64,000 nt of DNA. Source: Acanthosoma haemorrhoidale (Eukaryota > Arthropoda > Insecta > Hemiptera > Acanthosomatidae). The notes beneath the pieces are model-generated. The model saw only the letters and a list, made by a program, of their open reading frames with translations. It was not told the origin of the DNA and made no database searches. The translations under genes were made by a program, and so were the position numbers. This document shows positions 41,841-55,007 of this stretch, piece by piece; positions within the stretch are counted from its first letter, which is position 1; each line of letters begins with the position of its first letter. The stretch covers positions 39,197,754 through 39,261,753 of the forward strand of contig OV884011.1 in NCBI GenBank assembly GCA_930367205.1, written 5' to 3'.

Positions 41841-42239
41841 CTTTCTTACAAAATATGATTCATCCATATAGTTAAGGCTCCTTAACTAATCCTAAACCTT
41901 GCTAATCCATGTTCCTCTCCTATATAGGCTCTCGGAGTGTGACCAAGCCCTTATTCCCGTGCTATTCCTGTTGCTATTGCTACCCGTATTCTTATCATTC
42001 TTATATTCTAATCGTATTATCTTTTGTTTCTGTTATAAGTTATTTTGTTCTTTTGACTCGTCCATGTGCAGACCAAGTCTTAATATAAACCTTGTTTAGC
42101 TTTCTGAATAAAGTGTTTTTAAAAACTGATAAGCGGTGAAAGATTATTTAATTATATAAAACTCGAGTTTCCGAAATAAAAAAAGATTTGGATAACAGTT
42201 TTAATGACATGACTTAAAGCCCGTACATATTACGTATTA

Positions 42240-42350
42240 TTAATCAGGACAAAAAGATCTTTAATTTAAAAACCCTACTCAATATAACATACAGATATTA
42301 TATTCTTTATTAATTATTAATTCATTTAAAAAAATAAAATCACATTGGTT
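42240..42350 (+). repeat. Dispersed GATCTTTAATTT-family copy, partial
   Basis: ATCAGGACAAAAAGATCTTT, AATTTAAAAACCCTACT, followed by TTTATTAATTATTAATTCATT. It lacks the GGGGTTGCTTTT block. Confidence 0.5.
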
Positions 42351-42959
42351 GAGTTGAATTGTTAACATCATCATATTTCTGATTATTTTTGTAATTTAAT
42401 TTAGTACCGACTAATTAGTTAATAAGTATGTTCCAAGGGTATCATAATATTTTTCATATACTCCAAACATCAAATATGGCCATTGTGATAAATTTCATGT
42501 GCTAAATCGAACAGGTGGTTCGCAATACCCTGGACATACAAACGTACACAATGGCAATAATTGGAAAATGGATATCTTGAGACAGGTTCTGACGACCTCC
42601 ACGTCATATTTGCGACCTTGTAGGCTCCCAACACCTTCGACGAGTGACTTCTTTAACAAGGTCGTATCGCACTGAACGTGAAGTCAACGTCATTCACCAG
42701 TTGGGTCACAAGTCGAATCCGTTTGTTTCACCGCGAACATTTTAAATACTCACACGGCGAACGCGAATACATGCGGTCGGCGGTTTGCGGTCCAATGTAT
42801 CTGAAACAGTAGCAATCAGAACCAGACTACGGGGAAGTAGCAATTGGTCCAATAACCTCTTTTGTTTTCTACCATGTGTGATTGTTCGTACCAATTCGAC
42901 ATAGAGACATGCGAACTTACGAGGTAAATCTACTAAATAACAAAACTGAATAAATAACT
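42351..42959. other. Unassigned sequence
   Basis: The stretch 42500-42950 is moderately GC-richer but has no open frame or repeat I recognise. It may belong to the flank of the mariner relic that follows. Confidence 0.4.
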
Positions 42960-43400
42960 CACCTTGTTATGTTATAAATGTATTGTTCATCCACTTCAAT
43001 ATACTCCCCATTTGCACTAATACATCTCTGTAGGCTTGTTTACCACTGGTCTATAGCATGGACCAAATAAATTTCCGTTTCTCAACTAACTGATTCAAAA
43101 TGTGGCCTATCAGGCACTGATTATACTCTTTGGGAAACTTAAAAGTTGTAAGGTACTTGATCGGGTGAGTATGAAGGACAACCAACCGTAGTGATGTGAT
43201 TGATTGTCGGTCAAAAACTGCAGAAAGTGCTGACTCAGGAGCCACATTGGTCCTGGTGAAGAATGAAAACATTTATCAACTCTTTTTCAAACTTTCCTCT
43301 TAATAATGGTGTTCAATGTTGTATTTTCTGTATCCTTCCAAAAATATTCCCTCGATAAAAAAACGAATATTGCTTTAAAAGTTTGACTAATTTAGACCAG
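42960..43400 (-). mobile_element. Decayed mariner transposase, C-terminal part
   Basis: On the - strand one frame reads SYSPDQVPYNF (compare mariner SPDLAPxDFFLF), and further on LQRCISANGEYIEVDEQYIY (compare the terminal W.KCI...G.YFE of mariner transposases). Spacing between the blocks, about 60 codons, fits the family. Frameshifts and stops occur throughout. The terminal repeat is not identified. Confidence 0.55.
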
Positions 43401-44249
43401 TTTTTTTCATTCTTGGCCATGTTGATGTTTCCCAGTATTTTGGTTCGAGTATCGTACTGGAAGATTCAGGCCTCAACGCAAGTGATTAATACATGAAAAA
43501 GATTTGAATCTGCGTCAAGGTGGTGCAGAACGCAACATTCGTTTTTCGGCACTCGACAGAAAAAAACAAATTCAATGGCGACACACAATCAACTGAACGT
43601 CACACAGTTGCTGCTTGTCATGCTGGTTCACATACTCGTATGATCGATGTTGCGCACATACGGGTGCAGTTATTCTGCAAGCATTAGTGCCTAAAGCAGT
43701 TATAAACGGTTATTATGACTGCTTTTTTTACTATGTGGATTCACAGCCTCGTTATTTTTATAGACTAACATCTTATTTGGAGGTATCTCCTACCTGTAAA
43801 TCATTTATGCACGTGGAGAATTCGGCACGATTCAAAAGAAATTTCTACAATTACGTAATTTAGGGTGAGTTTTAAATTGTTACATAAAAATTCAAGTTTG
43901 ATACATCGCACAACGACGTTATCGATGCCATTATTAATACCAGTTGACCCTAGATTAGGAGCATTGGTATTTTTTTTTATTATTTAAAAGATTTTTTTCC
44001 TGTAATATTTTTTCACATCGATTGAACACAATCGAAAATCGTGATATTTAAAAATTTATATAAAAACGAAATAAATAACGTAGAAATTAAAAAAAAAAAA
44101 AAATAGTTTGAATTTGAAATAGTTTTTGGGTTTGAACTTAAAAACAAAATCTTAAAAGGTAGCCAAATTGACCTGATTGTTGACAAGTTTGATTTTTTAA
44201 AAGCATATTTCTCATTATCGTATTTAACATATTTGAATACACTACTCTT

Positions 44250-44345
44250 TATAGTAGGAAAATGTTTATTGAAGAATTACGGAAAAATTGATTAATGAAC
44301 TTTCATTATTTTACTTGGAGTTGCTTTCATTTTCAGCCCCAACGA
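44250..44345 (+). repeat. Dispersed GATCTTTAATTT-family copy, second block
   Basis: ATTGATTAATGAACTTTCAT, then TTATTTTACTTGGAGTTGCTT and TCATTTTCAGC, matching the CCTGGGGTTGCTTTTATTTT...TAGC block. Confidence 0.5.
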
Positions 44346-45950
44346 GGCATCAAACGGAACTAACATTATGCTTATTATCCCTCATCCTTCCACATGAAAC
44401 TGTGGCTACGAAAAATTACGAATACACTTTTGATGGCAGTTTTAATGGCTTTATGTAACTATAGAACGCTTAAGTCCCAAAAAATTATTATTCTTAACTT
44501 TACTGCCTTCTCAATATGATGGAAACATAATTGTTTTTTTTTATTGCTAATTAATTTATTAAATATGCTTCATTATTTTTTATGGGGTTGGTGCATGGAA
44601 CATGCAAAATATCATGCTTCTAAAAAAATCACTGGCTAACTAGATATTAATAATACTTCTAATTAGTAGCTATATTGTTAAAAAAAATCATATGATAAAC
44701 AATATGGTTATCGAGATCTTTAATTTGTAGAGATGAATTAATTATAGAAAAATAATTTTTCATGTTGTCTCAACATCAAATGGGGGCTTTACGCGGAAAA
44801 GTTTCATTTTTCTATGTAGAGTACAGTGGACTCACAAAGATAGAACGAACATACGGATATATGCGACTGAAGAGACGCTTTAATTTCTTCCTTAATACAC
44901 ATTCAATCAGAAAATTGCATAGAGTCATTGAAATCGTAGATTTGAAGAGTCCTTGCTTGTTTATAAATTTTTTTCTTCTGTAAAACGTAACGCTAAACTC
45001 TGTTTTTTAATAGAGTGAAACAAGCGACACACAAGCACAAGTCCGACGGGAGTGGCCAAGCTCCGAAAAGAAAGAAGACAGTGCCAAAAGAAAGCTAGGA
45101 AATGGTTTCTCTCAATTTCTCCACCAATTGACAAATGGCCTATAACTAGCTTTTTATTTATCCTCGATAAATTGCTCACTATCCCTCAACATTTATGAGA
45201 GAGGAACTGGAAAAGAAGCAGATAACGATCTCAGTGAGCTTCCTCGATTCAAATCTCTAAATAACAGATCATTCGCACGGTATCTTAAGCCGGCACTGAC
45301 TAATGATCACGATTCAAATGCGGGAATACTATCCCTGCGAATAAGGCCGTATCACCCCTCCTTTCAATAGCGATTTATAGTATGTTTTATGATAATCGCA
45401 GCCACATTAATTATAATACATAGTTTTCCACAAACTATTTATCGTAGAACTGCTGCTCTGACTTGGACTTGGTATTTCCAACCATGCGAGTACACTTTAA
45501 CCCATTAATGGCCACAGTTTAGGCGGGAAATATGTTTGTGATGTCCCCTGCTATTTATTATTATTTGATTGCACCCTTAGTTTATTTAATATTTCAAGAT
45601 GGGGGAACGCACGAATGAATATATAAATAAAATATACCTATTTTATTTTATATTTATAATACTCATGATAGGTAAACCCAACAGATGCGCTAAAAAGTGA
45701 TAATTTTGACATAGGCAAAGCCTTAAATAATAAGACGAAACAGCGCGCTCTCAAAAGATGAGTGGGAATAATTTTGGTATAAAACTTTGCCTTTCGGAGG
45801 CAGCTTACTCGTGCGAGCCTAGCCCTGCCTTTCTGAAGAAGTTACCAGTAACTTCCTTCAAATGGGACACCCCTTAGTGAAAGGCACCCATGAATCCAAA
45901 ATAATTTTCCTTTTATTTTTCCTACATCCTATTTTTTGTAAGTTTGAGAG

Positions 45951-45958
<8 letters not shown>
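44346..45958. other. Gene-poor stretch
   Basis: A further GAGATCTTTAATTTG fragment lies at 44704-44718. The open frame at 44762-44983 has no recognisable domain. The segment 45760-45900 is compact and less AT-rich and precedes a long poly(A), so it may be part of a retroposed transcript. Confidence 0.4.

Positions 45959-45987
<29 letters not shown>
45959..45987 (+). repeat. Poly(A) tract, 29 bases
   Basis: An uninterrupted A run following non-repetitive sequence. It could mark the 3' end of a + strand retroposon whose body would be about 45700-45958. No target duplication was identified. Confidence 0.85.
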
Positions 45988-45988
<1 letters not shown>

Positions 45989-46192
45989 CAACTTCCAATC
46001 GAAGACATCACATTAACATAATATTAGGTAAAGAAGATATTCGAGCTCATTAAATGAACCATTAAACAGCAGTATAGTAGTATATAAAGCCAATTCATTA
46101 GTTATTAATCATATTTGAAGTCGACTTCACATAAAAGACTTGTAATAAGAATACTTTAAAATGTAAAGAAATCATTTCATTATAAACTATCT

Positions 46193-46850
46193 AGTATGTG
46201 CCCTGCACTACTGACTGGTATGTGCCCTGCACTACTATCTAGTATGTGCCCTGTACTACTAACTGGTATGTGCCCTGTACTACTATCTAGTACGTGCCCT
46301 GTACTACTAACTGGTATGTGCCCTGTACTACTATCTAGTATGTGCCCTGCACTACTATCTAGTATGTGCCCTGTACTACTAACTGGTATGTGCCCTGTAC
46401 TACTATCTAGTATGTGCCCTGCACTACTGACTGGTATGTGCCCTGCACTACTATCTAGTATGTGCCCTGTACTACTAACTGGTATGTGCCCTGCACTACT
46501 AACTAGTATGTGCCCTGCACTACTATCTAGTATGTGCCCTGTACTACTAACTGGTATGTGCCCTGTACTACTGACTGGTATGTGCCCTGTACTACTATCT
46601 AGTATGTGCCCTGTACTACTATCTAGTATGTGCCCTGCACTAGTATATAGTATGTGCCCTGCACTACTATCTAGTATGTGCCCTGTACTACTATCTAGTA
46701 TGTGCCCTGTACTACTATCTAGTATATGCCCTGCACTACTATCTAGTATGTGCCCTGTACTACTATCTAGTATGTGCCCTGCACTACTAACTAGTATGTG
46801 CCCTGTACTACTATCTAGTATATGCCCTGTACTACTAACTAGTATATGCA
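46193..46850. repeat. 24-bp minisatellite, about 27 copies
   Basis: The unit is close to CTAGTATGTGCCCTGTACTACTAT with a few variable positions (TGCACT/TGTACT, ATCTAG/AACTGG/AACTAG). Because 24 is a multiple of three and the unit lacks stops in several frames, it creates long spurious open frames on both strands: CPVLLSSM-type repeats on + (46196-46885) and GHILDSST-type repeats on - (46857-46180). There is no sign of a real gene: no splice borders, leader or unique coding flank. Confidence 0.95.
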
Positions 46851-48164
46851 AGCACATTCAAGAGTATCGATCAATAAATCATTGACGTATTTAAATGTAT
46901 AGACGTGTGTATCAATGTATTTTTTATCGTGATCAACAGCGGTGGGGACAGTTGGAGGATCCCTGGTCTCAGCCAGTATCACAACTAATAATCCACTTAT
47001 AAAAAAAATATTGTAAAAAGCAGAAATGTTGACAAAAATATAATTGAAATTGGCTCTAGCGAAATTAAACATTTGCAGTTTTTATTATTGCCAACCAAAA
47101 TTTTATTCTTTTAAAATATAATTTTTTTTTTATACTTCCAGTTACTGTTTTATGATGAAACCATACTTTAAAAAAAATCACTTACTCTTATGTTTTTACC
47201 GGTATTTTTGTGCCAGGGGACATCGTGCTACAGACATAAAATATTACATGAAGGTCTAATTTGACAAAAGAAAAATCATAGCCATCTTCATAAAACATGA
47301 TTAAGTGTAGGTTTTCAAGTCAATGATCTCCACATCCTGATTAATAATATTTATTGTTTTTTGGGGGATTATTATTAAAGAAAGTTGTCAAAAGTGTCAA
47401 TGAAATCTTTTACACAACCGTAATGAAACCATTAATCGTGTTACGGATTACACTTACCTTGAATTTGGATATTTCCTCTTTAATAACAAAATAATTCAAA
47501 GCAAATCTTCCGGTCAAACTCAATTTAAATTTATTTTTTAATTCATTAAAAAAGCGATTTAATTTCGCTACACCGTTTTAAAATGATGTCATAACACGTT
47601 CTGTATATGTGTTCATTAATTCTATACATTGATTTTTCGATGTGTTATGATATGTGCTTGGTCTCACTATTCCGTTTTTGAATCAGACTAACACAATCTC
47701 CTTAGATGAGGCTGAGCACGAATGTGAACTTTACTCTGTTATCTTCACGACCCCGTATGATTCAGGCATATATAAAGTCAAAGTTGTTATAAGAAGGGAA
47801 ATAATTGGAAATAACGGAATATATTTGAAAAAACTGTCACCTTATTAGGGTTTTGTTGGATTTTTCAAACCCAAATCCCTTATTTTGTTTATTGGCCAGT
47901 CTCCATTAGTCTTTGTCCATCCGTTCAAGTTGGAAACATGACATTTTAAAAGCAGGTCCCATTTGATATGGGAAGACATTAAAAGCAAATTCATCTTTAA
48001 ATAACTTGAGTAAGTGTCGATAAGTTCTGATTGGCAATACGGGATTTGTATTTTATTTTTTAATCATTTATCTATAATTACGAAAAGGATTTAAATCTGT
48101 TAGTGTTAGTAACATGAACTGAACGTGTGTGTTTTTTAGCCGCATGAAATTATGCAAGGTGTTT

Positions 48165-48240
48165 CCATTTGAAGCCCCACGATGCTAAAAATAAGAGCTA
48201 TCACTATGAAAAATAATGAATCATCATTTATAAATTAATT
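48165..48240 (-). repeat. Dispersed GATCTTTAATTT-family copy, second block
   Basis: GCCCCACGATGCTAAAAATAA, then GAAAAATAATGAATCATC, the reverse complement of the TTCATTATTTTTC...TTTATTTTTAGCATCATG block at 11970-12015. Confidence 0.5.
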
Positions 48241-48539
48241 ATAATATATTCATTATTATTCATAGTATTGATCATAATATTAATACAAAAATTAATATTT
48301 TTCCATATTATGCTATAGATAAAAAGCTTGGACTATTTTTAAAATCTAACATCGCTCATCAATACAACCACTTAAATCCACATTCACGGCTAACTACAAA
48401 CTGAAAATTTCATTAATAGCATCGATTAATTGTTGCGTCTTAGCAAGATAGACTATAATTACACAAAAACATTAAAACTTTCATCAAAATGGTATTGTAT
48501 ATTTTTACATATAGATGATATTTTCCATGGATGTTTAAT

Positions 48540-48700
48540 TTGACGCCTTAAAGATGATAAAAATAAAAGCGATCTATGAGAAATTCTGAGAAGTCATTCA
48601 TTTACTATAAATACTTGTCATTACTTAGTAATCAACAAAATCTTTTCTATCATTTTCAGTTGGGCATAGAATTAAATATCAAAGATATTGACGTATCAAG
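48540..48700 (-). repeat. Dispersed GATCTTTAATTT-family fragment
   Basis: GATGATAAAAATAAAAGCGA followed by GAAGTCATTCATTTA, with ATTAAATATCAAAGATATTG further along. These are diverged reverse-complement blocks of the family. Confidence 0.35.
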
Positions 48701-51700
48701 TAAAACCATTAGTAGATTATAACTTAAGAAAATTAGCGAAATTGTCATTAAAATCTTTTCATAGCCATGAATATGTGATGATGTATCACACATACTTGAG
48801 TTGTTTTTTACTTGCGTTATTATTGTTCTCTGTCACAACATTCGTTTATTAAAATTATTTTTCAAATTTCCCGGATGCCCGAATGCAACTTACCCTAAAA
48901 AGAAAAAAAAGGCTGCCATTGTTGTAGCACTAATCCGAATCAAGATCTTGCAAGATGGACTAGTCAACTACACGGTACTTGCTTATCTCTACGGTATTAT
49001 TCCTTCTTTTAAAATACACTTGTCCTTATTAATTAGTCAAACCATTAGCGTAAATGGAAATGAATAATTAAAACGGAATTTTAATTTCGAAATGAAGTTC
49101 AATCTATTTACGGTATTCAGAAACAGATTAAGATCACATAATGTATAAACCATGGTCTATAGATAAAAATAATAATGCACCTGTAATTTATGTTACACTG
49201 ATTTAAAATCAGGTTTCTCATTTTTTTTTTTTTTTCGACGAAATGTTTCCTTGTTTATCTCATATAGTCAAGAACTGTGTGGGAGATTCCAATCTGCGTG
49301 GGCCTGTGGAAAAGTAGGTCTGTGAAAATGATACAGGCCAACCCACAAGGGATCGAATTCAACACTAACTGGAATGGAAACGTTAGAGAATTACAATTCA
49401 TTTCATTATTATTATTGGGCTTTACGTTTGTTTTTTTAGGCTTTTGTATGTATTTCCGAACAGACTATGTAAACAAATTTCATTTTTCCGTCAAACCCTT
49501 CCCTTCAAACTCAAAACTTAAACAACAACATTGTAAATGTAACACTGTAAATATTTAAACTCATTAAATTAATATTTAAAAAAAATTGTGGACCAGATTT
49601 GCACTATAGTTCCGAGTTTATATATACTTAAATAAGGGTTAATAATTGATGTAAGAAAAAATATTTGCTTTGAATGCAATCCAATTAGTTGAAAAAAATT
49701 ACGTAAGCCCTCATTGTTTACTAGTTTACTAGTTTCATAATATAACAACTTATACAAATAATTTGATTAGCACACGGTGGTACAGCTGAGTAGTTTGAAT
49801 ATTTGGAAAAGACAGCCCGAAAACCGTACCTGATGGGGAATAGATTCGAAGTGTATGACTATTTATAAATCTATTATTTTTCATCTGAAATTCTATTATT
49901 ACAATATCCATGATCAGAAGTTTCGTTTTTTTAGCTATTTAGGTAAGATTGCTACTCAAAAAAAAAAAACAGAAAATCTGAATTTAGCCACAGATGTTTA
50001 GGTCTTTTGTGGGTGTATCTTTCGAGAAAATATTTGCTGTTATTACCAATACCGCGTATTAGTGGATTTTCAGAAGTTATATAGTAGAAATAATATATTA
50101 TTCAGTTTGAGAAAGTACAAATTTTTGAATTGTGGGGAGTTGTAAGTTGTGCAGTGTTGATATTTTTCGTGGGGGGGGGGGTTATTGGGGATGCGGACGC
50201 ATCCCTGAGTTTTGGATCCATTAAAGTTTTCTTTAGTTGGTTTTGGCTGTTAGTTATTAACACTTAAAAAATAACGAACATGATCGATAGTTTTTCAAAT
50301 TGTACTCTTTTTGACATACTTCACCACGATATTTTGAAAACGACTCAGATTAATTACGACACAGCTTTTGCTGTTTATAGATTTTTTCATGAGTTAACGA
50401 ACGCTGTTAAAATTTCACCATGCGGGCTATGTTACCCACACATGCCGGAACAGTTTTAAATACAGTAGCGTTTATCGTTGATGTTAAATTGGCAATCCTG
50501 AACGGGGAGGCTTTACTTTCGTACTGGTAATGTAAATTCTACGATCGTGGTCGGTAAAATAATACAATCGATCTCAAATTTCAAAAGGATATTGCACAAC
50601 ATCCCGAAATATTTATACTGGTTAGTTTGTAGTCAAAATACAATATCGTGTTGTGAGAAAAAAAAATCGAACGTAAATAAAATTGGCCATTTTTTTGATT
50701 TGAATATTAAAAATTCAAAAAAAAAAAAAACCTCACATATAAACCTTGAAGCAAAAATAATTTTTCTATCTAAGGTTGTAAGATTTAGCCTCTCCAAATC
50801 ATATTTTTATTCACAAAACATCTTCTACAGTCAACGTTTCGCTTATAGAGCCATCATTAGTTCTAAAATTTAGAACAAAATAATTAAATACAAACGCAAA
50901 TGTCTCTTTTTGATCAATACTCTGGAAAATAATAGTACGCACAAATATAGCCCAAACCGGGGTTTATATAGTTATTAGAATTTTTTGAAAATCCTATATT
51001 CAGTGACAAAGATGGAAAGGAACTATTTTTAATCAGCAATGTCTAGTAGTTTTCCCACAACATTTAATAAGTTTTTATGAAAGTCCTTAACCATGGAGGG
51101 AAAATCACCACTTCAAACCTCAAATACCACATTAGTCGGGACTTGATAAATTACCAACTTTACCAACCGGTAATTGTTTTTTCAAATTTATATTTTTTTT
51201 TCTCCATACTTACCGTTATTGTATTTCAAGCAGAAACTAGCCAGCATGTCTCTAATGAATGGAAAATGGTGGAACGATGGTTTTGAAAGTATGTAAGGAT
51301 GAAGCTTACATGCGGTTACGAGGAAGGAGAGAATGTCAGAGCGAGCAAAACAAGAACACGTAGAACCTCTCCATTCGGGCTCGGAAATCAAGAAACCTTT
51401 TTTTTTTTTTTTTAAATCAAAACCAAAGACTGACCAAATTTGAACAATTAGAAATATGAGTTGAAAATAGCCTGTCAACAGTAATTAATTGAAAATCTTC
51501 AAAGATAATTAATTGACTGTCATCGACAATGGACTCACAACTATTGTTGCGATAATTACAACTATCGCACCATTGTGCCGCCGTAATCATCTTATCCATT
51601 TTTTCTTGGTATCTTTGATTACCTATTATTCTTGTAACAGGACACGACCGGACCCTGGAGCTTTGGGATTACAACATGTCGATAGCCTTCCTAGAAAAAT

Positions 51701-52984
51701 GATCCGATTGCACAATAAAATTATATTCAAAGGACAATTGCTTTAAAATATCCCAAAAAAAAAGTTTTAATTGCGCGATTGGCCACAGGCGATACGGTTC
51801 ATGAACGCAAATTTCTTTACGATAGTTAGCGAATTCACTTGATCATGTTTTCTATTATTATATAAAGCCCCTTTTCATGCCCAGAATAGGACAATCCATA
51901 ATGACCTGAAAATTCCCACTAGCCAAGATCACGTTTCCTTAGTTATTAAAATGCCATAAAAAATTATCCACCCATCCTTTAGCAAGATCACATTCATCCA
52001 TCACCCATCCCTAAAACCTCCTCGGAGATTGAAGCGGAAGTGGCTATCTTTTGTAAATACTAAGTCACTGGGAGTTCTTCTGAAACTGGGCCGTTATATG
52101 CCCTCATGTCCTGAGCATCTGCGGTTCTCCCTTTTCTCACCCTCTATGAGGCAGCAGGAGTAGCGTGGGGGCCATCCCTGTTTCCTTTTTTTTTCTCCAT
52201 AGTCCTGAAGGTTGCAATACCGCGCGTGAATTGGGGAGATCCCGGTGTGTTCTGTGTTTATGTCTATATTGCAAATACTACATAAAGAAGAGAGTGAATG
52301 CAATATTGTAAATCATTCATCACAATTATCTATTGACCCATGAGGGCAGGTTGTAATTGTTTTGAAATAAATATAAAAAAAAAAAATCAAGTTTTTAGGA
52401 GATGGCAATATGAAATAGAACCTCTAATTTTCAAGAATGAGAATAGAGAATACAGACACCTGGAGGTAATTATAGGGGTTTCTGGTTTACAAAAAATAAA
52501 TCGAAACCTTAAACATCGGTTGAAAGGTTTTTTTTAACTTTCAAGCAGGTTCTCTTAGAAGGGAGTCCCTCTTAAGAAATCAAGATTCGTCTCAATAAAT
52601 GAGTGAAATATGGTATGAATGAGAGCATTTATCACAATTACTTGCCAAATAAGGCAGATTGTAATTTTATCACAATAAGGAAGTTTCATCAATTAAGATA
52701 TCTGTACAAGATTATTTTCTAGTAAATATTTTAAAAAAGTCTAACTGACAAATACATCTCCTGTATACCATGGGATCTGTGAATCCACCCAAATCTCTAT
52801 ATGTATAAGCATGGGTGGAGAAACTTGCCTACCTTCCTTGCTCTAGAAGGGTTCCATAAAAAACATTATAGTCAAATGTGATGCATAATTAAGGCCTTCT
52901 TCACGTGTGTGAAAACTCTTTTAATGTCAATTGCAATGATTTTTTGTAATTGTAGACCCCTAAACTCTCAATAAGCAGTACATA

Positions 52985-53105
52985 TTATCAATAATCTTTA
53001 ATTTGATAACCCATATTAAAGATCTTTAATTTGATAACCTAATCAGTATGATAGATGAATTTTTATTACTAATTAATGAATTAGAGACCATTATTCTCAT
53101 TGAGC
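52985..53105 (+). repeat. Dispersed GATCTTTAATTT-family copy with doubled head
   Basis: AATCTTTAATTTGATAACCC is followed at once by a second AGATCTTTAATTTGATAACC, then TTATTACTAATTAATGAATTA. The head block is duplicated here. Confidence 0.55.
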
Positions 53106-54435
53106 ATGCATAAATTCTCGTACCTCTGAATTAATCAATGTTTGCTAACACGATGCTAATGACAGAATAATGATTTTTGTAATTGTGGTTTAAAAAGTCA
53201 AAACACAATTTATTAATTACTAATTAGGGTGCACAAGTTTTTTAATTTGATTCAATTCTAAAAATTACAGATTTTCTTTCCACAATGATAAATAATCAAT
53301 TAATTAGTGTCACTTAATCATATTTGACCTGATCACTATAATCATCATACCTTCCTTATATTAAATTCCATGTCTATAACTTGAGGAGGCGGGGCTCAGA
53401 AATACCGTACACAGTAGTGTATGAAACCCAGCTTGGAAATTCAGTAGTCTTGACAATTCTTTATGAAAAGCTTGATTGTGAACTGAGTAGACTTTGTGAA
53501 GACTTTTAGATTGTACTGCTTAAGCAGAACCCCATGTGTAAAAATAAAATAAAAGCATTTGTGCTAAATAAATAATAAATATTTAAAATTCCTTACCTGT
53601 TTTTTTTTATTTGTCCCGGATTATCCTGGGGACATACTGCTTTTCAAAATGATTTGATCACGTCCTTATAGCTCTAAAACAAAATAAAATCGTCATATCA
53701 GGTAAGACGTAAAGTAAATTGGTTTCGTTAAGACATACGGTGGATTCTCGAAAATATTAACAAAACAATACTTTTTTTTTATATATTTACTGAGGATTTT
53801 TTTATTTATTACGATTTGGTCTCGCTTAAAGTTGTAAGTATCCACTTATCCCCTTACTACAAGCTCTTTTAAATAAGTAGTGAAGTCTTGGAGAATGTTC
53901 AAGACGAGGAAGGCTCTGAGAACGAAGTTACCTCTGTTGGCATAACAAACCAACCGGATCTTGGAATGTCTTCCCTCGTGACCGAGAGGGTGATTTGTAC
54001 AAGTCAGGGTTTATCCGAGGGTTAATAGAGAATAAGACCTTTATATTTCATAACATGCAGACTCCTCCAAGAATAGTCCAGTCGGTGATTTCTCCCTTCA
54101 AAAAAAAAAAAAACCTCATACCGAAGATTTATCATATAGAATTTTTACAATTATTATTCTAAATTATTCTGATATATTAGTGCATAATTATTATAGTATT
54201 TATTGTTATTACGTCATCTCACCATTTTAATAACTGTTAGCTAACAACAAAAATAGTGGCAAGGAGGTCCCTGTCACTTCCTTTCTTCTACGGTTAGTAA
54301 TTAGACAAGTTGTTGGCCCATAACCCTGCGATTTAGAATTGGTCACAGATCTATAATAGTAGCCAGTTCACGAATTTTGTATCATGTAAAGCACTGTTTT
54401 AGTCAACATTTATTTATATTAACGGTAATAGACTT

Positions 54436-55007
54436 TGTAGCGACCGCTAACTACATAAGTTAAATCACCCTATACTCTGGTGCATATATAATGTATTGTA
54501 ATTAAATGTAAATCATGTTAAAAGTTTCTAGCAATAAACGCGGACCGGCAGTCATAAAACAGGTCACAAGAGGGTCGACGATCGTCAGCAATAAACCTGA
54601 GAGGGTGAGCCACCTGGCCATCATAAACAAGACCCCTTTCAGACCGCCTCCGCCTTCCGGCAGGAAGGGGAAACACTACTTAACCCCGGGGCTTCTAGCC
54701 CTAAACTCTACTCTCTCCTCAGCGCCTCTGTCTGTCACCCTGTCTTTCAGCCTCCTTGCAGACCCTCTGACGACTTGTACCTGTGACACTGCCGGGCCAC
54801 CGCTCGAACTCTGAAAACTGGCCTTATTCTTCATGAAACCTCTGTACCTCTTCTCTTGAACATAGTGCATTGTCGGGGCACATACCTATCATAAATGGAG
54901 TCAGGTATTAACGCCGTCCTGGAACGATTGTCCAGGTTATTAACTCGAACAATCCGCACTTGTCACCAGGGCTAGGTGATCAGGCACCTCCTAGTGACAA
55001 CCCGACA
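54436..55007 (+). mobile_element. Solo LTR, family copy 1, with 5-bp target duplication GACTT
   Basis: It starts TGTAGCGACC and ends AACCCGACA, with GACTT immediately on both sides (54431-54435 and 55008-55012). It shares most of its length with 57078-57826 in the same orientation, from ACTACATAAGT...CCTATACTCTGG through CTCTGAAAACT...TTATTCTTCATGAAACC to the end. Internally TACTTAACCCCGG replaces the TATTTAAACCAG of the other copy, and about 180 bp are missing relative to it. No gag or pol sequence adjoins it, so it is a recombination remnant of an LTR retrotransposon; a 5-bp duplication fits Gypsy, Copia or BEL. Confidence 0.85.

Larger units (their letters stand above)
46851..54435. other. 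Gene-poor, AT-rich stretch
   Basis: No host gene is supported. Dispersed-repeat fragments lie at 48165-48240 and 48540-48700 (- orientation) and 52985-53105 (+). A G run lies at 50171-50182. Short open frames (for example 49277-49558 and 50547-50873) lack domains. Confidence 0.5.

Noticed and set aside
45760..45870. Candidate snRNA-like segment with AATAATTTTGG as an Sm-like site
   Set aside because: It does not match U1, U2, U4, U5, U11 or U12 landmarks and shows no proper stem arrangement.
46180..46885. Long open frames of 229 (+) and 225 (-) codons of perfect octapeptide repeats
   Set aside because: They arise from a stop-free 24-bp minisatellite; both strands are open for the same trivial reason and there is no gene structure around them.
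49277..49558. 93-codon open frame with a hydrophobic stretch
   Set aside because: AT-rich chance frame; no homology, splice context or promoter evidence.
49785..49865. tRNA-like B-box (GAATAGATTCGAAG)
   Set aside because: No matching A-box at the right distance and no cloverleaf.
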